From positions 1-22,116 of the forward strand of contig DXDO01000009.1 in assembly GCA_019115425.1 (NCBI GenBank): a stretch of DNA of 22,116 bases. The letters are read 5' to 3'. The DNA comes from Candidatus Agathobaculum merdigallinarum. GTDB lineage: Bacteria > Bacillota > Clostridia > Oscillospirales > Butyricicoccaceae. Positions within the stretch are counted from its first letter, which is position 1; each line of letters starts with the position of its first letter. Below, in pieces: positions 18,845-22,116 of this stretch. The translations under genes were made by a program, and so were the position numbers. Below the pieces are notes generated by a model, which saw only the letters and a list, made by a program, of their open reading frames with translations, did not search any database and was not told the DNA's origin.

Positions 18845-21607
18845 ATGAAGCAAAAAACGGTCAAGCCAACGCGGCTGGATGGCTGGTGGCTGTATATCGC
18901 AGCGGCCGCCGTCTTGTTCTTCGCGCTTTGCTTTGACAACAACGGCAACTATATTACGCAGAAGGCAACCGGTCTGGTCGGTGCGATTGCGATCGTATGC
19001 CTGCTGCTGTTTGCAGATAAAGAGCGCGTTAGGCGGCTGATGACGCCTCCGGCGTTTGCGCTGTTCGCGTATATGCTGCTGGGCGGAATTTCCACGCTGT
19101 ACGCGAAATCGGGCAAATTCGCAATCGCGGAATTTGCCTGCTGGCTGACAGCCTTCGCAGTCTTTATGATGATCGTGCTGCGGTCGCAGGGAGGCAAGGT
19201 ATCCTTCCGGCGGACAGCCGCGGTGCTCGCGGCGGCTGCGGCGCCGGTCGGCGTGCTCTCTATCGACGCTGCATCGTGTAACATCCTGATGCGTCCGTTC
19301 CGCGCGCTGATGGAAGCGATCGCGCCGGGCTACGGCATCACAGGGTCGTATTTCTACGCCCGCCTGCATACGATTTTCGGCAATCCGAATATCTACGCCG
19401 GTCTGATGTCGATCGCATGTCTGCTGTCGCTTTGGCTGGTCATCACGGCGGAGACCCGCAGGCAGAAGATCCTTTGCAGCATTCTGCTGACGGTCAACGC
19501 AGTATCCTACTTGCTGGCATTCTCCATGGGTTCGCTGGGCGTGTTTGTCGTGGCCTGCCTGCTGATGCTGGCGCTCTGCCCGAAGGAGGGCCGTATCGGC
19601 TTTTTCCTGCTGCTGGTGCAGACTGCGGCGGTTGCGCTCGTCGTGGCTGCGGTGTCGGTGAGCGGCTTTGGCGACACGGTGACCGGCTCTCCGGTGCCGA
19701 TGCTCATGCTGATCGTCGGCTGCGCGGCGGCGTGCGCGCTGGAGGTATTCGTGCGGGAAAGAGTCATGAATATGCTCGCGGGCAAGGGCAAGCTGCTGAT
19801 CGGGATCATCGTGGGTATCATCGTGCTGATCGCAGTGTATCTTGTGGCGGCGCTCAGCATGACCGGCCCTTATACCTTCGGCACGGAGGGGGATTTCCGC
19901 CGCACCGCAGACCTGTCCGCAGGGGAATACACCCTTACCATGGACGCGACTGCGCCGGTGAACGTGCGCGTTGCGTATAAAAACATGAATAACCTGATCC
20001 AGAACAACGAGACGGATCTGGCGAGCGGCACCTCGGACGGGGCGGTGACCTTTACAGTCCCTGAGGACAGCGAGCTGGTGTTCTTCTACTTCTCGTGCAG
20101 TGAGCCCGGGGTGACAATCAACACCGCGTCGTATACGGGCGCGCAGGAGGGAAGCCTTAAGCTCGGCTACACAATCCTGCCGTCGTTTGTCGCGGACCGC
20201 ATTCAGGACCTGTCGGCAAACGGCAACGTGGTACAGCGCGGCGTATACCGGCAGGACGCGATCAAACTCTGGCAGACCTCGCCCATCATTGGACGCGGCT
20301 TGGGCGGCTTTGAAAACGGCGTTGTCTCGGTGCAGGATTACTATTACGAGACGAAATACGCGCATAATCACTATGTAGAAATGCTGTGTGACCTCGGTGT
20401 GCTCGGCCTCGCGGCGTTTATCGCACTGCTGGGTACGGCGGTCTGGGCGCTGGCCAGAAGCCGCAAGGAAAAACCGCTTATCGTGATGCTGCTGGCGGCC
20501 TGTGTGCTTCAGATGTTCGGTCAGGCGGTGAGCGACGTGACCTGGTCGGTCGGCGGCTGTCTGCCGATGTTCTTCGCAGTGCTCGCGCTGGTGACGCTGT
20601 ACTGCGGAGACTGCCTGCGGCTCAAGGTGCCGCAAAGCAGCGGCGGCGGCGCGGTGCGCTGGCCGGTTGCGGGTGTGTCGGCAGTGTTCATTGTGCTTAT
20701 CGGCCTGAATCTGATCGCGCAGGGCACGTTTTACAGTGAAGGGCTGACGCTTGAGGATCTCAAACGATGCGCGGCGATGGATCCGTTTGAGGCAAACGAC
20801 TACAAGCTGTCTTACCTGCTCTCGGGCGGCAACGAGGAAGGCGTGGCGGATCGGTATGCGCAGGATCTGGCGGCTGCGGAGTCTAACTCGATCACGATCC
20901 CGCTGGCACAGTACTATGCCGGCACGGGACAGTTTGCCAACGCGATTTACACGCTGGAGGACGGCTCGGACTACATGCGCGCAGACGAGGAGGTCTGGCA
21001 GCAGATGTTCGACGTGTACGAGTCCATCATCGATCCTGTGGGACAGTTCAGCGCGGTGCAGCTGCTCGAGGACGACAGCTATATCCAGCGGATGGTGGCC
21101 AGCTACGAAAAATTGCAGCAGGTCAATGACGACCAGCTCGACGAGGTGCTGCTGACGGCGGAAAACAACGCCTTCCTGAACAAGCTGCTCGCGGTCGCGG
21201 CGCTCGACCCGTATGAGCATGTCAGCGCCCTGAACGTATTCTCCGATATGGGTCTGGATACGGCGACCGCGCCGGATGTGAACAACGACGGCGCGCCCGA
21301 CAATGCGGTCGTGCAGGAGGGCGAGGTCGTTTGGAACGGCGGCGGCTCGTTCACCGCACAGACCGACAGCCTTGTCACATTTTCGACCCTCCTGAAAAAT
21401 GAGGGCGATTACCGCATGACGGTTGAGAGCGGTGATTTGTCCGGCGTGGAGCAGGCCTATTGCAACGGCAATCCGGTCGCGCTGGATCCGGCCACCGGCG
21501 CGGGCGTCACAACCATGCATGAGCTGGGCGGCAATCTGGAAAGCGCAGTCACCGTGCGCGTCAAGGCAGGCACGACGGTTGACCGCGTCGCCTATATGAA
21601 AGAATAA
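18845..21607 (+). CDS. O-antigen ligase/polymerase-like protein (Wzy_C family) with large C-terminal ectodomain
   Basis: The 920-residue membrane protein has about ten to eleven membrane segments in residues 12-340. An extracellular beta-rich insertion follows (about 344-465; DLSAGEYTLTMDATA), then the family core GRGLGGFENG (483-492) and AHNHYVEMLCDLGVLG (from about 505), then three or four more membrane segments to 628. Such proteins polymerise or ligate undecaprenyl-linked glycans on the outer face. Residues 629-920 form a large outside domain: helical repeat-like segments (TPR-like, about 640-790), a DVNNDGAPD loop (from 811) that fits a DxNxDGxxD calcium-binding motif, and a final beta domain. 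That tail is unusual for family members, which are about 400-500 residues. AGGAGG lies 7 bases before ATG 18845. It is 73 bases after, and probably cotranscribed with, the glycosyltransferase. Confidence 0.87.
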   Translation: MKQKTVKPTRLDGWWLYIAAAAVLFFALCFDNNGNYITQKATGLVGAIAIVCLLLFADKERVRRLMTPPAFALFAYMLLGGISTLYAKSGKFAIAEFACWLTAFAVFMMIVLRSQGGKVSFRRTAAVLAAAAAPVGVLSIDAASCNILMRPFRALMEAIAPGYGITGSYFYARLHTIFGNPNIYAGLMSIACLLSLWLVITAETRRQKILCSILLTVNAVSYLLAFSMGSLGVFVVACLLMLALCPKEGRIGFFLLLVQTAAVALVVAAVSVSGFGDTVTGSPVPMLMLIVGCAAACALEVFVRERVMNMLAGKGKLLIGIIVGIIVLIAVYLVAALSMTGPYTFGTEGDFRRTADLSAGEYTLTMDATAPVNVRVAYKNMNNLIQNNETDLASGTSDGAVTFTVPEDSELVFFYFSCSEPGVTINTASYTGAQEGSLKLGYTILPSFVADRIQDLSANGNVVQRGVYRQDAIKLWQTSPIIGRGLGGFENGVVSVQDYYYETKYAHNHYVEMLCDLGVLGLAAFIALLGTAVWALARSRKEKPLIVMLLAACVLQMFGQAVSDVTWSVGGCLPMFFAVLALVTLYCGDCLRLKVPQSSGGGAVRWPVAGVSAVFIVLIGLNLIAQGTFYSEGLTLEDLKRCAAMDPFEANDYKLSYLLSGGNEEGVADRYAQDLAAAESNSITIPLAQYYAGTGQFANAIYTLEDGSDYMRADEEVWQQMFDVYESIIDPVGQFSAVQLLEDDSYIQRMVASYEKLQQVNDDQLDEVLLTAENNAFLNKLLAVAALDPYEHVSALNVFSDMGLDTATAPDVNNDGAPDNAVVQEGEVVWNGGGSFTAQTDSLVTFSTLLKNEGDYRMTVESGDLSGVEQAYCNGNPVALDPATGAGVTTMHELGGNLESAVTVRVKAGTTVDRVAYMKE

Positions 21608-21619
21608 CGCGATACCGGC

Positions 21620-21650
21620 AACAGGCGGCGGGTTCTTCCCACCGCCTGTT
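21620..21650 (+). terminator. Terminator-like hairpin after the ligase gene
   Basis: AACAGGCGG-c-GGG (21620-21632) pairs with CCC-a-CCGCCTGTT (21638-21650), twelve pairs around one mismatch, 13 bases after the stop codon. The T-tract is weak (CTGTTAC). Confidence 0.6.
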
Positions 21651-21893
21651 CTGTTACATGGCGAAATGGGCTGATGAAATTTGCGGAGAAAAATAACAAA
21701 AAATTGTATGCATTGCATAAAAATTCTGAATTTGCTCGACCGGATGCGCTGCCGCAGGACTGCGGCGCGCGGCCCCCTCGGGGGGGCATACCTTATTATA
21801 TATACACGCGCGGATGTGTCTTTTGCCATCCGCGGTGCAATTTAGCATTGTTTTTTGCAATATTACACCCATGTTACATTCTTGGGTCTCCGC
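21651..21893. other. Non-coding stretch with several hairpins upstream of the S-layer-type gene
   Basis: No gene is supported in these bases. Stem-loops seen: GCCGCAG/CTGCGGC (21751-21757 and 21760-21766), GCCCCC/GGGGGC (21772-21777 and 21782-21787), and CGCGGATG/CATCCGCG (21809-21816 and 21827-21834, perfect). An AT-rich 15-mer, ATACCTTATTATATA (21788-21802), occurs in reverse orientation at 18784-18798. The role of the region is unknown. Confidence 0.5.
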
Positions 21894-21922
21894 TTGACCC
21901 ACCCCCGAAGCTGTGGTATTAT
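21894..21922 (+). promoter_or_regulatory. Sigma-A promoter of the S-layer-type gene
   Basis: TTGACC (21894-21899) and TATTAT (21917-21922) are 17 bases apart, 51 bases before the ATG. A strong AAGGAGG ribosome site follows, as expected for an abundant surface protein. Confidence 0.82.
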
Positions 21923-21973
21923 AATCACCGTAAAGAGCAAAACGCTCAAAAAAATTTAAGGAGGAAAAACCCC

Positions 21974-22116
21974 ATGAAGAATCTCAAAAAGGTTCTTGCA
22001 CTGGTACTGGCGTTCGCTTGCGCGTTCACCATGTTTGCCAGTGCGGCATTCACGGATCAGGCTGACATTTCTCAGACTGAGGCCGTTGATATGCTCACTG
22101 CGCTGGGCGTAATCGA
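21974..22116 (+). CDS. Secreted S-layer-homology-type protein, N-terminal part, cut by window edge
   Basis: Forty-seven codons are visible. They encode a signal peptide (basic MKNLKK, hydrophobic core to about residue 20, likely cut after FASA-A) followed by FTDQADI and EAVDMLTALGVI. The pattern F-x-D ... AV-x-x-L-x-x-LGVI is the start of an S-layer homology (SLH) domain, which anchors proteins to pyruvylated wall polysaccharide. AAGGAGG lies 9 bases before ATG 21974, and the promoter at 21894-21922 serves this gene. It lies next to polysaccharide synthesis genes, which may make its wall ligand, but that is inference. The rest of the protein lies outside the window. Confidence 0.8.
   Translation, partial: MKNLKKVLALVLAFACAFTMFASAAFTDQADISQTEAVDMLTALGVI

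Noticed and set aside
18830..21829. 999-codon open frame on the minus strand
   Set aside because: It is antisense to the ligase gene, has no ribosome site, and its translation is rich in His, Arg and Gln with no domain, typical of GC-rich shadow frames.

Overview
The window looks like a chromosomal segment of a GC-rich (roughly 55-60%) Gram-positive Clostridia genome, most likely a gut Oscillospiraceae/Butyricicoccaceae-type organism. The reasons are AGGAGG-type ribosome sites, sigma-A promoters, Dlt-like envelope genes, a flavodoxin-ferredoxin (EFR1-type) protein, an S-layer-homology protein start at the right edge, and the general look of the proteins. The genus is an inference. I see no tRNA, rRNA or CRISPR array.

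Layout. Positions 1-291 hold the C-terminal end of an IS4/IS5-superfamily (IS1182-like) transposase. A clear promoter (506-534) then drives a dicarboxylate/amino-acid:cation symporter and an EFR1-type flavodoxin/4Fe-4S protein, closed by a bidirectional terminator (2547-2584). From 8161 down to 2637 on the minus strand lies a tight five-gene operon: adenylation enzyme, fold-type III PLP decarboxylase, carrier protein, MBOAT acyltransferase and membrane-anchored SGNH protein. It resembles dltABCD but has a decarboxylase built in, and it is the best candidate in the window for an undescribed system. Upstream is a small Lys/Ser/Thr-rich lipoprotein, then a histidine kinase/response regulator pair (9024-11313).

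The middle holds a Crp/Fnr regulator, a divergent TIGR04076-type small protein, and an orphan PTS IIC-like membrane protein with its own promoter. A von Willebrand A protein follows on the minus strand; its reading frame is broken by an in-frame TAG about 100 codons before the natural end.

The right third is a surface-polysaccharide region: a WcaJ-like undecaprenyl-phosphate sugar-1-phosphate transferase (minus), a divergent GT4 glycosyltransferase, a very large O-antigen-ligase-like polymerase/ligase, and the start of an S-layer-homology protein. An intrinsic terminator sits between the strong glycosyltransferase promoter and its start codon, which suggests regulated readthrough.

Two non-coding stretches (8749-9010 and 15729-16021) share a family of hairpin-rich repeats placed just downstream of minus-strand genes and bracketed by terminator hairpins. 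The second copy also carries a 150-bp MITE-like element with perfect 17-bp terminal inverted repeats. Taken together, the window is dominated by cell-envelope building and decoration, with a few transporters and regulators.
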